Shown here in pieces: positions 25,711 through 36,400 of a stretch of DNA of 64,000 nt. Origin of the DNA: Bog-793 sp050013835 (GTDB lineage Bacteria > Actinomycetota > Acidimicrobiia > Acidimicrobiales > Bog-793); assembly GCA_050013835.1 (NCBI GenBank), contig JBEKEM010000003.1, forward strand, positions 62,001 through 126,000, read 5' to 3'. The position numbers and the translations under genes were made by a program. Below the pieces are notes generated by a model. It had not been told where the DNA came from. It searched no databases and worked only from the letters and a program-made list of their open reading frames with translations. Position 1 is the first letter of the stretch. Every line of letters begins with the position of its first letter.

Positions 25711-28506
25711 ATGCCTGTCGCGGCGACGGTTGACCTCAGCAAAGCAGCCATCCGAGAGCGGGCAGTCCACTTCGCGAAGAGGTGGGAGGGCACCAAGAGC
25801 GAGGCTGCCGAAAAGCAGACATTTTGGAACGAGCTACTCGGAGTGTTCGGTATCGACCGGCGCCAGGTGGCGGCGTTCGAGGAACTCGCTAAGCGGGCTT
25901 CAACGGGCAACATTGGTTGGATCGACCTGCTCTATCCCGGTCAGATGGCCGTCGAGCACAAGTCCGCCGGCGAAGACCTCGACAAGGCTCTCGGTCAGCT
26001 CCTCGATTACCTGCCGGCGCTCCATAAGGCAGAGTTTCCGTGGCTGCTCGTCGTGTCGGACTTCGAGCGCTTCGCCTGGCGTAATCTCGACACTGGACAG
26101 TCGGGCCAGTTCGCGCTCGCGGAGCTGCCCCACAATCTCGAAGTCTTTTGGTGGATGGCCGGTCACGGAGCGTCGCCCTTCACATTCGAGGACGAGGAAG
26201 AAGCAAACCTCGTCGCGACGGGCCACATGGCGGAGCTCTACGACCAGCTGCTTGCCTCGGGCTACGACGCGCATGCGCTCCGCGAGTGGCTCACCCGCGT
26301 TCTCTTCTGTCTTTTCGCCGACGACACCGACGTCTGGGACCGTGCCGGATTTCACACCTACGTCGCGCGCTACACGCACGAGGACGGCCACGATCTCGGC
26401 CCGATGCTCGCGCAGCTCTTCGAAGTGCTCGACACTCCGCCGGAGCGCAGGGCGCGTACCCTCGATGAGGACCTCGCAGCTTTCACCTATATCAACGGTG
26501 ACCTCTTCGCGAACCGGCTTCCGATGCCGTCGTGCAACGAGTCGGTGCGCAACGCACTGCTCGAAGCGTGCCGATTCGACTGGAGCATCATCTCTCCTGC
26601 GATCTTCGGGTCCATGTTCCAAAACGTCATGCAGCCTCGCGAGCGACGACAGCTCGGCGCTCACTACACGACGGAGCAGAACATCCTCCGGACGATCCGC
26701 CCGCTCTTCCTCGATGACCTCGGAGCCGAGCTGGCCGCCGCGAACACGAGACCGAAGCTGGAACGCTTCCTCGAGAAACTGCCGACGCTCCGGTTTATGG
26801 ACCCGGCATGCGGATGCGGAAACTTCCTCGTCATCGCCTACAGGGAGGTCCGTCGCCTCGAAACGGAGGCGCTGCGGCGCCTCGAAGCACAGCGGCGCCG
26901 AACCGGCCAGCGGACGATGACACTGGAGCTGCTCTGCAAGGTCAACGTCGCGCAGTTCTTCGGCATCGAGATCGAGGAGTTCCCCGCTCGTATCGCTCGG
27001 ACAGCCCTCTATCTGGCCGACCACATCGCGAACCGCGAGATTTCAGCCGAGTTTGGCGAATTATTCGTGCGCTTCCCGATTCCGGCGTCGCCACACATTG
27101 TGATTGGGAACGCGCTACGGATGGACTGGAACGACGTGTTGCCACGGGAGCGCTTGTTCGCCTGCTTTGGGAATCCACCTTACGTAGGGACGCGCTTGCA
27201 GACAGCCGACCAGAAGTCAGATCAACGACTGGTTTGGGGTGGAGCAGCACGTAGCGCACTTAACGATTACGTGACCAATTGGTTTGTACTTGCTTCGCGC
27301 TATCTTGCGGGATCGGACGGGCGAGCGGCGTTTGTGGCGACAAACTCGATCACGCAAGGTGAGCAGGCTGGGGCGTTGAGACGGGAAATGAAGAAGTCAG
27401 GTGTCGAAATTCTCTTTGCTCATCGCACTTTTGCTTGGAACAACGAAGCGCGCGGCCAAGCTTCAGTTCATGTAGTCATCATCGGCTTCACAACAGCGCG
27501 GATCTCTGGCAAGCGGCGCTTATTTGTATACGACGAGCTTGGATCCCTCCCCAAGGAGGCTCAAGCATCTTTCATCAACGCGTACCTAGTCGATGGACCA
27601 GACGTTGTCGTGGACCCCAGACGGTCACCGTGGGCAGTCGATACCCCTGAGATGAAGTCAGGGAACAAGCCGCGTGATGGGGGATATTTGTCTGACCTCT
27701 CGAATGAGGAGGCAGAGACAATTCGCGAGTCTGATCCTATTGCAGCAAAGTACCTGCGCCGGGTCTACGGCTCTCGCGAACATCTTCAGGGGGATGTTCG
27801 GTGGTGTTTGTGGCTTGTAAGTGCAGAGCCAGGTGAACTTCGGTCCTCGCCCGAATTGCGAGGTCGTATCCAGAAGGTAAGGGACGAACGTACTGGCGCA
27901 GCTAGTTCAAAGGGTGAAGCCGCATCGTACCCATCCCTCTTTGCAGATCGCCGCCAGCCCGAGAATGGTTTTTTGCTTGTCCCAAGTGTCTCTTCGGAAA
28001 CTCGTAACTATGTGCCGATGGCCTTTTACAATGCTGATGACATTGTTACGAACGCCGTATTCACGATTTCGGGAGCTTCGCTCTACATCTTTGGGGTTCT
28101 GAGCAGCAGGATCTTCACCGCATGGGTGGATTCAGTGTCTTCCCGGATGAAATCTGATTATCAGATTTCATCGACATTCCTGTACAACACTTTCCCCTGG
28201 CCAGATTCCACTGAGCCACAGCGGTTGGCCGTAGGCATAGCCGCTCAGGCCGTCCTCGTCGCCCGAGACGCTCACCCGGGCGCCTCACTTGCTGACCTCT
28301 ACGACCCGCTCGCCATGCCAGCCGATCTTGTGAGGGCGCACGACCAACTGGACCGCGTCGTTGACTCAGTTTTCGCCCCTCGTCGCCGCTTCGATTCTTC
28401 CGCCGATCGCCTCGCCTTGCTCTTCGAGCGCTACCAACAGCTCGCGAAGGCAGGGACACTCGGATCGTCCGAACCACGGCCAACGCGCCGTTCCCATTCG
28501 TCGTAA
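25711..28506 (+). CDS. MmeI-like type IIL restriction-modification enzyme
   Basis: A 931-aa single-chain enzyme, close to MmeI in length (about 920). The N-terminal nuclease core IDLLYPGQMAVEHK gives D72-x9-E82-x-K84, the same spacing as in MmeI. A helical spacer follows, then an adenine methyltransferase with DPACGCGNFL (motif I, about residue 370) and NPPYVG (motif IV, about 490). The target-recognition region and C-terminal helices make up the last 350 residues (YQISSTFLYNTFPWP is typical). Such enzymes methylate one strand and cut at a distance. It is convergent with the DUF1156/DISARM block, 343 bp away. The second half has a lower GC content than the first, which fits exchange of the recognition domain. 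Confidence 0.9.
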   Translation: MPVAATVDLSKAAIRERAVHFAKRWEGTKSEAAEKQTFWNELLGVFGIDRRQVAAFEELAKRASTGNIGWIDLLYPGQMAVEHKSAGEDLDKALGQLLDYLPALHKAEFPWLLVVSDFERFAWRNLDTGQSGQFALAELPHNLEVFWWMAGHGASPFTFEDEEEANLVATGHMAELYDQLLASGYDAHALREWLTRVLFCLFADDTDVWDRAGFHTYVARYTHEDGHDLGPMLAQLFEVLDTPPERRARTLDEDLAAFTYINGDLFANRLPMPSCNESVRNALLEACRFDWSIISPAIFGSMFQNVMQPRERRQLGAHYTTEQNILRTIRPLFLDDLGAELAAANTRPKLERFLEKLPTLRFMDPACGCGNFLVIAYREVRRLETEALRRLEAQRRRTGQRTMTLELLCKVNVAQFFGIEIEEFPARIARTALYLADHIANREISAEFGELFVRFPIPASPHIVIGNALRMDWNDVLPRERLFACFGNPPYVGTRLQTADQKSDQRLVWGGAARSALNDYVTNWFVLASRYLAGSDGRAAFVATNSITQGEQAGALRREMKKSGVEILFAHRTFAWNNEARGQASVHVVIIGFTTARISGKRRLFVYDELGSLPKEAQASFINAYLVDGPDVVVDPRRSPWAVDTPEMKSGNKPRDGGYLSDLSNEEAETIRESDPIAAKYLRRVYGSREHLQGDVRWCLWLVSAEPGELRSSPELRGRIQKVRDERTGAASSKGEAASYPSLFADRRQPENGFLLVPSVSSETRNYVPMAFYNADDIVTNAVFTISGASLYIFGVLSSRIFTAWVDSVSSRMKSDYQISSTFLYNTFPWPDSTEPQRLAVGIAAQAVLVARDAHPGASLADLYDPLAMPADLVRAHDQLDRVVDSVFAPRRRFDSSADRLALLFERYQQLAKAGTLGSSEPRPTRRSHSS

Positions 28507-28849
28507 TGGGGCGCAGGTGGCTTGACCGAACCGACAGTGGGTCGCGAGTCACAGCAAGCTCACCCCCGTTGAATTCGAACTCGCCTTCGCTGCAAGACTC
28601 GACGAGGAAGCAGCATGATCACTCACAACCGGTGTCAACTGAACCTGCACCAGACCCGTCAGCACGTCGCTTGACCTGTGCCTTGATCCGCGGACCGGAG
28701 GCAAGTCCTACTTTGTCGTCCGCTCTGGCGCTGTCTGCCATTTGAGTCGCTGCCTTGCGAATCGAGGGCACATTGGCTTGCAGCCCCTCAGCCTCAGTCC
28801 TTAGGGCAAGCCCAAGCTCTCATAAGGACCGAAGATTGGGGTCCGGCCA
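28507..28849. other. 343-bp gap between convergent genes
   Basis: This lies between the ends of the MmeI-like gene and the DUF1156 methylase gene. No gene with family features is seen. A bidirectional terminator would be expected, but no strong hairpin with a T-run stands out. Confidence 0.4.
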
Positions 28850-30760
28850 CTATCGAGCACGTAAGAAAGGGCTCCTCTTGAGTTCCCGCTCGAGCCTTGT
28901 GCTCCAGCCTTTGCGGAGTGAGCCAATCTCGAGCGCGTAGGCACCCACAATCCGACAAAACCTTTCCTCGTCGCTCTTTGCCTTGCCGAGCGGGCGGTGT
29001 CGATAGATGCGGTGACCATCGCCCGCTACAAGGTCGATGAGAACGTCGAGATTGCATGCCCGGCGTCCCGCCTTGGCATGATCGGTTTCGTTCTCGCTCT
29101 GAACCACCTCATACCCTACGGCGTGGAATCCCGCGCTCTGGAGCGCGGAGAAGAGCGCCACCCAAGCGCGAGGTTCGCGGTTGGCGTAGCTAAGAACGAG
29201 GTGACCTTCTGGACGTAGGGCGCGTCGGATCTCTTTGAAAACTGCGACCAAGCACTTCCGATGGTGCTCGGTGCCGTTGTCTTCACCGATTCGGTTCACG
29301 ACAGCATCACCGACAACGGGCCCGGTAGCTTCGTCCGCCCATGCCCGGAAGAGGTCGGAGAGCTCCGAGTAGTGGATGTCATCGTGGTAGGGCGGATCGG
29401 TTACAACCGCGTCAAGGCTGGAGGTGGCGACACACAGCCGCTCGCTCGAGCCGCGCACGACGCGAGCATCGACCTCTTGGTGGATCGCGGTGCGCCGGGC
29501 AACAGCGGGGATCGGACCATCCACCTTGAGAGGTCGTCCCACCTTCTCTTCAAGCCAGGCTGCGGCCTTCGCGAAGAGCTCGATCCTCCTCTCGACCGTG
29601 CCCCGGCCGGAGGAACTCGCCCCCCAGACGTTCGGCTCAACGGCGAGAGTCGTGAAGCTGAACCGATGGTTGGCCACCGCTTCGTAAGCCTTCATGTACC
29701 GGGCATCCCATCGGGACGTGAAACCGGCCATCTCGGCCGATCCGATGACCGCCAACTCGAGCGCCCGTGCAACGCGTCCATCCCTCTTAGCAGCGCCACG
29801 ACAAGCGTGTAGAAGCGTTTCGAGGACGACCCGCTGACGGGCAGGGTAGAGGTCGTGCCACCGGCGTAAGCCGTGCTTCAAGAGCACACTAGTTTCCACC
29901 CCCACATCGATCGCCCCAAGATCACGCGTCGGTGCCCAATAGGAACAGTCCGCTGCTTGAAGTTCCGCTGCGTTGGGCGCCCCGAGCTCTCGCACCGATT
30001 CCCCTACGCGTTCGATGAGCGCGACTTCCCAATCAAAGCCATCATCGCCTACGAGCTCCGAGAACCTTCCGGTCCAGTTACAGTCGACACAGCTGAAAGT
30101 GCGACCCAACGTGTAGCGGTCCGCGGGATTTACGTCGCGACCACAGGTCACGCAGCTCGTCCGCGTGCTCGCCGAACCGAGGAACAGGTGACCGGCCGGA
30201 CAGGCAAGCCAACCTGTGTCGCCTCCGCTTTCTACCCGTTGGATCAGCGAGACGAGCGCACCCGGGTAGAGCCGAAGCAACCGGGCACACGACGGACATG
30301 GTGCGGTAGCGACGCGAAGGGTGTGGGAAACCACTGCGGGTTCGCCATCATCGAGAGTGGTGGCGTAGGCCTTGTCGAGCAACTCGCCGATCGCGTCGTG
30401 CAGGCGGTCCGCCGCGGCTCCGAGCTGGTCCGGGGAGGGCAGGTCGAGCATGATCGCAAGGCTCCGAGCGGCCCACGGGTTCACGTCCTGGGCGTAGACC
30501 CGATGGCCGCGCATGAGCGCGGCCAGGGCGATTACTCCGCCGCCAGCAAAGGGGTCGCCAATGAGCAGGTGGCCTGGATAGTCAGTGTTGATTGCCTCGA
30601 CGATGGCGCCCGAGACTGTCTCGGTGCGACGCGCCCACCACCGGTACGTGCTGATCGGAGGGAGGCGATGTTGGCGAGCCCGGCTTTCGAGGCGCGCGCC
30701 TCGGCTCAACGCTTTCACGTCGAGGTGCCGCAGGACGCTTAGCGTGGTCGAATTGGTCAT
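28850..30760 (-). CDS. DUF1156-family DNA methyltransferase
   Basis: A 636-aa protein; ATG 30760 has CAGGAG upstream. The start ARLESRARQHRLPPISTYRWWARR matches the DUF1156 signature. DPFAGGG (motif I) comes before VVTDPPYHDDIHYSE (motif IV, DPPY), so it is an amino-methyltransferase (N6-adenine or N4-cytosine). Between them lie two zinc-ribbon pairs (CPSCARL and CVTCGR...CVDC). It follows drmC by 81 bp in the same direction and is probably the DISARM modification enzyme, in place of the C5 methylase (DrmMII) expected for a drmE-containing class 2 locus. DUF1156 enzymes are also known from other antiphage gene sets, so the pairing needs testing. Confidence 0.82.
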   Translation of the reverse strand: MTNSTTLSVLRHLDVKALSRGARLESRARQHRLPPISTYRWWARRTETVSGAIVEAINTDYPGHLLIGDPFAGGGVIALAALMRGHRVYAQDVNPWAARSLAIMLDLPSPDQLGAAADRLHDAIGELLDKAYATTLDDGEPAVVSHTLRVATAPCPSCARLLRLYPGALVSLIQRVESGGDTGWLACPAGHLFLGSASTRTSCVTCGRDVNPADRYTLGRTFSCVDCNWTGRFSELVGDDGFDWEVALIERVGESVRELGAPNAAELQAADCSYWAPTRDLGAIDVGVETSVLLKHGLRRWHDLYPARQRVVLETLLHACRGAAKRDGRVARALELAVIGSAEMAGFTSRWDARYMKAYEAVANHRFSFTTLAVEPNVWGASSSGRGTVERRIELFAKAAAWLEEKVGRPLKVDGPIPAVARRTAIHQEVDARVVRGSSERLCVATSSLDAVVTDPPYHDDIHYSELSDLFRAWADEATGPVVGDAVVNRIGEDNGTEHHRKCLVAVFKEIRRALRPEGHLVLSYANREPRAWVALFSALQSAGFHAVGYEVVQSENETDHAKAGRRACNLDVLIDLVAGDGHRIYRHRPLGKAKSDEERFCRIVGAYALEIGSLRKGWSTRLERELKRSPFLRAR

Positions 30761-30841
30761 TGGATCAACTGCTCCTGCCGGCTAATCCAGGGACAATCAA
30801 ATTGCCTTCGCGGTGCGTTACCAGCTTGACCTCGCCACCCT

Positions 30842-31623
30842 TCAGTATCGCGGAACCTCGGTGAACAAACCTGAGGCCTCCAGTTGTTCGAGGAACTGGA
30901 CGAAGCGACGGCTCTGGATCGCCATCAACTCAACACCAGCTTCAACGTGTCCATGCATCCCCCATGAGGTGAGATTCGCCGTCCCGAGGTAACCGTGTGT
31001 CCGATCGCCGATGACAAATTTGGCATGCAGCATGGTGGGCGGGGCCCGCTGAACCATCGAATGCGGACCGCACCTGATCTTGCGAAGCCGCCCATGCGGT
31101 GCTTGAGCGACTCGTCGTGCTGGGGATCTGCGTTCATGTAGACGGTGGTGCACACGTGACGAGAGCGAATGGCCGGTAACAAGACCTCCGCGAGCATCGC
31201 GAACCCATCCGCGTTCCAGAACACCCCGCCAATGTCGAGGGTTGTTGTGGACTGCCGGATGATGTCGAGCACAAAGGTGTCGAGGCGCTCCAGATCCGCG
31301 ATGGGTACCGTGCCGGGCGGCGCCGAAAGCACCAGTCGCGGCTCGGGAACGCTGACCGCAGCAGCTTGCGTCATGGCAGCCAGTACCTGACACACAGTGA
31401 CGAGCTCAGCGGCCCGCCCGGGGTTAACCGCTCCGGCGGGGTTGACTACCCCGGAGCTGACGAGTTCTATCCGGGCTGTCACCTGCAAGTCATCGAAAGA
31501 GCGTGGAAGGACAGCGTCGCCCCGTTCGAGGACCTCAACGGCAAGCTTGGTGGCGCCCTCCCGACTGCCCGCTAGCGCAGCCAGCATCTCCGCCAGCGGC
31601 ACGAGCCCGGCGAGTCCGGTCAC
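30842..31623 (-). pseudogene. drmC: DrmC-like phospholipase D protein, frameshifted
   Basis: Translation from GTG 31623, in a GTGA overlap with the drmB stop, reads LVPLAEMLAALAG, LVLSAPPGTVPIADLERLDTFV and TTLDIGGVFWNADG, and then loses sense. The PLD catalytic motif MLHAKFVIGDRTHGYLGTANLT continues in a different frame to a stop at 30842. The switch falls in the GC run at 31036-31049, where restoring one base would join the two frames. This is either a real inactivating deletion or a sequencing error in a GC homopolymer. The order drmA-drmB-drmC fits DISARM. DrmC is the least essential core gene in published DISARM tests, so the system might survive its loss. Confidence 0.8.
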
Positions 31624-33434
31624 TCGAGTGCCCGCCGACGCGTCCACAGCCAGAACCGGCGGAGCAGGCGCCGATCGAGGTCGGTGTTCCACGTACGGCA
31701 CCCGAAGGAAAGATGCAGGCACCGGTCACATGCCGCGTGCGGCCGTCCGGACGACGTCTGGGAACAGAGGGGGTCGTTATCGCAGTGCTCAATGTCGTTT
31801 GCGGTCTTGAGCAGCCAGTGGTTCAGCCGTCGCCGCAAAACAGTGTCGAGTGCCCCCAGGGTGAACTCGTTGTATGACGCGACGTAGATGGCCGTGGTCA
31901 ACGCGTTGGTGACGATCCATTCCGCCAGGCTCGACTCACCGAACCCGCTTTGACCGTCATCGAGAGCACGCAGCATCGCATGGGAGGCAGAGTGGACTAG
32001 GCGGCGAACCGTTCCAGCGGCCCCGTCACCACCGACTTCGGGGTCGTGCGCTAACAGTTCGGCCAATGCCAGTTTGGCTCCACGGGAGTCTGTGGGATAG
32101 TCCGAAGAAATCTTGCCTTCGTGGGAGAGGAAGCCCAGGACCGCGATCGCGTCAAAGGTAACGAGAAGCGCCTCAGTCTTAGCCGGAACCGCAAAAATTG
32201 GCGTCTTGCCGTTGTAGAAGCCTGACCGCCCATAGCTGCGCAGGTGCGACTCCCCGGGACCCCGCCGGCACCGGCTGTACCCGTAACTGGCGACGACGAT
32301 CGGGAAGCGTTGGGTGACCGACACATCGTCAATGCCGAGAGCGGCAATGGTCGCCACGGTGTGGTTCGCCGCGACCGCGTCGGTGCCACCGGCCGCGACC
32401 AGCACATCGCTGAAGGACGTGCGGTCGTCGACGATCTTCTTGTCGAAAAGGCCCGCGCGCTCAACCATCGTGCGCTGTCCGGCTGCTTCGATCACCTCGG
32501 GCGGCACAGATGTGTTCACGGCTCCGATCCCCGTGAGCGCCGGGCCCATTCGGCTTCGAAGCTCGTCGATGATTGCCTGGTCGATTCCCGAGGCCACAAG
32601 ACCATCTTCTTGCTTAGCCCACTCTTCAGCCGACTTGCGGGGACCACCGCCCGGCCGCTCCAGCTCAGCGAGCGAGACAGAGAGGTCCGTCTCGTCCCCG
32701 AGCCATGAAGCCAGCGCCGCAGCCCCGCGCTGGGGATGGCGTTGAAGATTGTCGTAAGTCTGAGCCGAGATGCTGATGATGGTCAGCGCCTGGGGGTACC
32801 AAAGGTGTTGGTCCCGAGCCGTGTAGCCCTGCTGGTAGGGAGGCGCCGCGCCGCGGCCGTACTGGCCGCAGTTGCATTTGGTGAACCGGGTCCCGACGGC
32901 GGCACCGCATTGCCGGCACCGCCACGATGAGGACCGGAAGGACCCAAGGTCCTCGAGGTACATGTCCTTGGTATCCCGGCAGTTGGGACAGCTCGGGGTG
33001 TGCAGTGGCTGCATTGCCCCGCAGTTGTGCGCCGTGAGGTATCGCAGCTGGCGCATCTTGGAGCCGCAGGTCGGACACTCGATCTTGCCGCTGACTTGTG
33101 TGGCGTCGAGAACCTGCTTGTGCTGGAACCAACGCACTACCCGCTTGCACGACTGGTTAGTGCATTCGAAGGTCAGCGGATAGACGTCCCAGACGACCTC
33201 CTCGGGCTCGATGATCACGTACTCGTCCGGGGTCACAATCGGATCAGGAATCCCGACCTGGTCTGGCAGCCACCGCCCAAGCTCGGAGGCCAACTGATCG
33301 AAGAGAACCTTGCGGTTCACCTCACTGACTCGTGGCCCGTTGACATGGTGAACCTCGGCGATGAATCCGTCCTCGTGGTCGAACACCGCACCCGGTAGGT
33401 AGCGGTACAGAGTCTGAGAGGTGGAGCGCTGCAT
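31620..33434 (-). CDS. drmB: DISARM protein DrmB (DUF1998)
   Basis: A 604-aa protein with GGGGGA before ATG 33434. It contains several zinc-binding cysteine sets (CTNQSCKR, CPTCGSK, CPNCRD, CRQCGA) and ends with the DUF1998-type region DPLCSQ...HAACDRCLHLSFGC. The N-terminus (LYRYLPGAVFDHEDGFIAEVHH) matches DUF1998 proteins that accompany DrmA helicases. DrmA and DrmB form the core complex that recognises and blocks incoming phage DNA. It is 14 bp from drmA and overlaps drmC. All expected cysteines are present. Confidence 0.9.
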   Translation of the reverse strand: MQRSTSQTLYRYLPGAVFDHEDGFIAEVHHVNGPRVSEVNRKVLFDQLASELGRWLPDQVGIPDPIVTPDEYVIIEPEEVVWDVYPLTFECTNQSCKRVVRWFQHKQVLDATQVSGKIECPTCGSKMRQLRYLTAHNCGAMQPLHTPSCPNCRDTKDMYLEDLGSFRSSSWRCRQCGAAVGTRFTKCNCGQYGRGAAPPYQQGYTARDQHLWYPQALTIISISAQTYDNLQRHPQRGAAALASWLGDETDLSVSLAELERPGGGPRKSAEEWAKQEDGLVASGIDQAIIDELRSRMGPALTGIGAVNTSVPPEVIEAAGQRTMVERAGLFDKKIVDDRTSFSDVLVAAGGTDAVAANHTVATIAALGIDDVSVTQRFPIVVASYGYSRCRRGPGESHLRSYGRSGFYNGKTPIFAVPAKTEALLVTFDAIAVLGFLSHEGKISSDYPTDSRGAKLALAELLAHDPEVGGDGAAGTVRRLVHSASHAMLRALDDGQSGFGESSLAEWIVTNALTTAIYVASYNEFTLGALDTVLRRRLNHWLLKTANDIEHCDNDPLCSQTSSGRPHAACDRCLHLSFGCRTWNTDLDRRLLRRFWLWTRRRALE

Positions 33435-33448
33435 CGAATTCCCCCGGT

Positions 33449-36400
33449 TCAGTCGTTGAGTCGGGAAATGATCTGGTCGGACCTCGGGCCGCCCGAGAAG
33501 ACAACAGGAGGTTCGACATCACGGAGGCTGGTCATGGCGGGAGTGGTGAACAGCTCGGTGATCCATTCGGCCTGCCACTGTTGCATGCGTTGGCGCTCGA
33601 CGCTTTCCCATCGCTCCAGCGCGTCGTCGATGAGCTTCTGCTCTTCGGCTGCCATGGCCATATCTGAAACCGGACAGCGATAGGCAGCGGCGATCCTCCG
33701 GCGGAGATGTGGAAGCAGCCCGGCGCTCACTGCGTTCCACCACGGGCGGAACTTGCGAGTCATGCTGATCTCGTCGGTGCTCGGCCAGGCCGGGTTACGG
33801 GTCTCGTCCCAGAGCAGCGCGCAAACGATTCCCGGAAGCGTGCGCTCAACAGCTCGACTAGCGAACCGGTTCACCGGTACTGGCTCCACCATCCGTTCGA
33901 GTGCGGCGTGAGTAGTCGCAAAGCTCTGATACATCGACGTCTCGCGGCGGTTGTTGCGATCAAAGATGGAGATCACGACGCCCACATGACGCCGCCCCGC
34001 TCGAGACGTGGCCTGGATGTACATCGCGTAGGAGCTAGGCATGCCCGCCACCACCTCGATGTTGAGCCGATCGAGGTCCACACCATGTGCAACGACAGCG
34101 GTGCCGACGAGCGCACGGATCCGCTCTGTTCGCGGGACCGCGGTGGTGTCGCCCTGGACGGATGCCACCACCCCGGCCAGCTCGCCGAGAGGTGTGTCGC
34201 CCATGAGGTACTCAATGCGCACTCGGTCGGAGCCGGAAGAGATCAGTTCCTCTGAGAGTCGGAAGAGGTCGTCCTGGATCGCCACCCCGTGGGCCTTGGA
34301 GTTGACGTAGGCCAGCGCGAGCTCGTAATCAAAGAGGTGGGCGCGAGCGGTCGCCTTGTTGATGGCGATGCCGTACTCATTCAACGTGGCGATCAGCGGT
34401 CGCGGGTCGTCCATGAGGTCGTGGACGGCTCTGACCAGCTGGCACGTGATGTCACCAGCGAGATCGACCTTGACCGTGCCCCCTCCGGCCGGCAGCACGC
34501 CCAGATAGAGCCGCTGCACGTCGTTGGTGATCTCGGTGTAAAAAGACCGGCGCAGCGTCGGGCCTCCGATCGGGAACATGCGGGGCGTACGACCGTAGAC
34601 CTGCGACAGCTGGTCCTTGTACTGCTCGATGGTCGCCGTGGCCGCAATGACCTTGGACGGCAAGTGCCCAGCCCCGGCAGCGAGCTCGGCGATCAGGGTG
34701 TGGTAATGACTCGCAAAGACACCTAAGTCCTCGCGCACGAGGTGCAGTTCATCCTGAATCCACAACGCCGGAGTAGGGTCGTAGAAGCCCGACGCCCCGA
34801 CGTGGGTGGACGTGTCGGTCTCACAATCCCTGACGATGCAGCGGCTGTGCGTGTACCAGCCATGTTGCGGGCATTGCTTCCTCGGCCCACGGTTGATGCT
34901 AGTGAGTTGCCCGCTATACGAAAAGGAGGTGATTTTATCGACTGTCGACACAACGACGGATGGCTGAAAGCGATAGACCTCCTCGTCACTCGAATAGATC
35001 GGCAGCACGTATCCGCATTGCCGACAGACATGAACGAGCCGCGAAAGGCTCAGATCGACGTCGAGTCCCACGCCGTTGAGCGCCCGACACGCGGGGCACG
35101 AACCGACCAGGCGCCGTACGTCCCTCTCCTCGGCTTTCCTCCTCGAGAACACTTCGAGACCCGGCCACCAACTGTTGGATGCCGGAGGACCCAGCCGGTT
35201 CGGAGTATTGCCGGCACCGACGAAATATCCGAGAGTGAAAGGATCCCCCTTGATCCCCTCGCTCAATCGGATCGCCTCGGCATGATGGATGATCTCGGTG
35301 AACCGAGCTAGCTGTTGGACCGACAGCATCCTCAGCGGGAACAGCATCCAGGCAGTGGTCCCACGCAGCTTGTCGCGCATCCGGTCGAAGAAGAGCGCGG
35401 CAGTGATCAGACCTAAGTAAGCCTCAGTTTTTCCGCCGCCTGTGGGGAACCACAGAACGTCGACCGTCTCGAGCTCTGCTCGGAGCCCGGCATCGTCGCG
35501 ATCCTCTCGAGCGGCGAGGGCACCTAGTTGGCTCACGACGAACACCAACTGGAACAGTCGCCACGAGCCATTTGACCCTTTCGCGTTCGCGAATGTGCGA
35601 TTGGTGAGTCCGAACGCGCGGTCGAGCCTCGGGTCTCGCCGCAGCAAGTCGCACCCGAGTTCGAATCGCTCGATCTCAGCCTCGAAGTCCACTCTGCGCT
35701 GCTCGAGTTGCGCGCGGTGCTCACCCGAGGACCCATCCATATCCCATGAATGAAAGAACTCCCGCATCGCCGACGCGATCGCCGAGAGCTTCAAGGCGTG
35801 TTCGGCCGCGAGTCCACTGAAGGTGAGGTCGACCCCGTGGTCACACCAGCTTGCCACCGGCTGGCAGTAGCGGGGAAGCGTTTCGGCAAAAATGGAGTCT
35901 TCGGCCCCTCCAGGGACCGCCACGCAGCCACGTCCCCGACCAACGACAGTTGCTGCATCGGAGTAGCGGAGGTCCTCCTTGGCGAAGGAAAGGAGCTGCG
36001 GCGTGAGCCGTGCTGGCTGCTCAACCGTGACCGTCATGCGGGTGTCATAGATCGAGAGATCCTGGAGCTGTCGGTCTACGAGGACCGATGCATTAGCGAT
36101 CGATACCGAGACGCCGATGTCGCCCTCCACCATCGGCATCGTGGTGATGGTGAGCTCGGGCTGCGGCCACATCGGTTGCCAGGTGATGTCGCGTTTGGCG
36201 TCGAGAGCATTTCGGAACTGCGCCTCGCTCCCGAGTGCATCGGCGACCGGGAGGGTTTGGTTGGTCCTCAACTTCCATAGAGCGTCGGGACGCGCGTAGT
36301 GGTCGGTCACTGCCGCCTGGGCGTCTTCCTCGAAGGGATCATGTCCATCGCGGCTCGAGACGCGTACCTCATCGTCGTCGGTGCGGACTGCGATGGTAAA

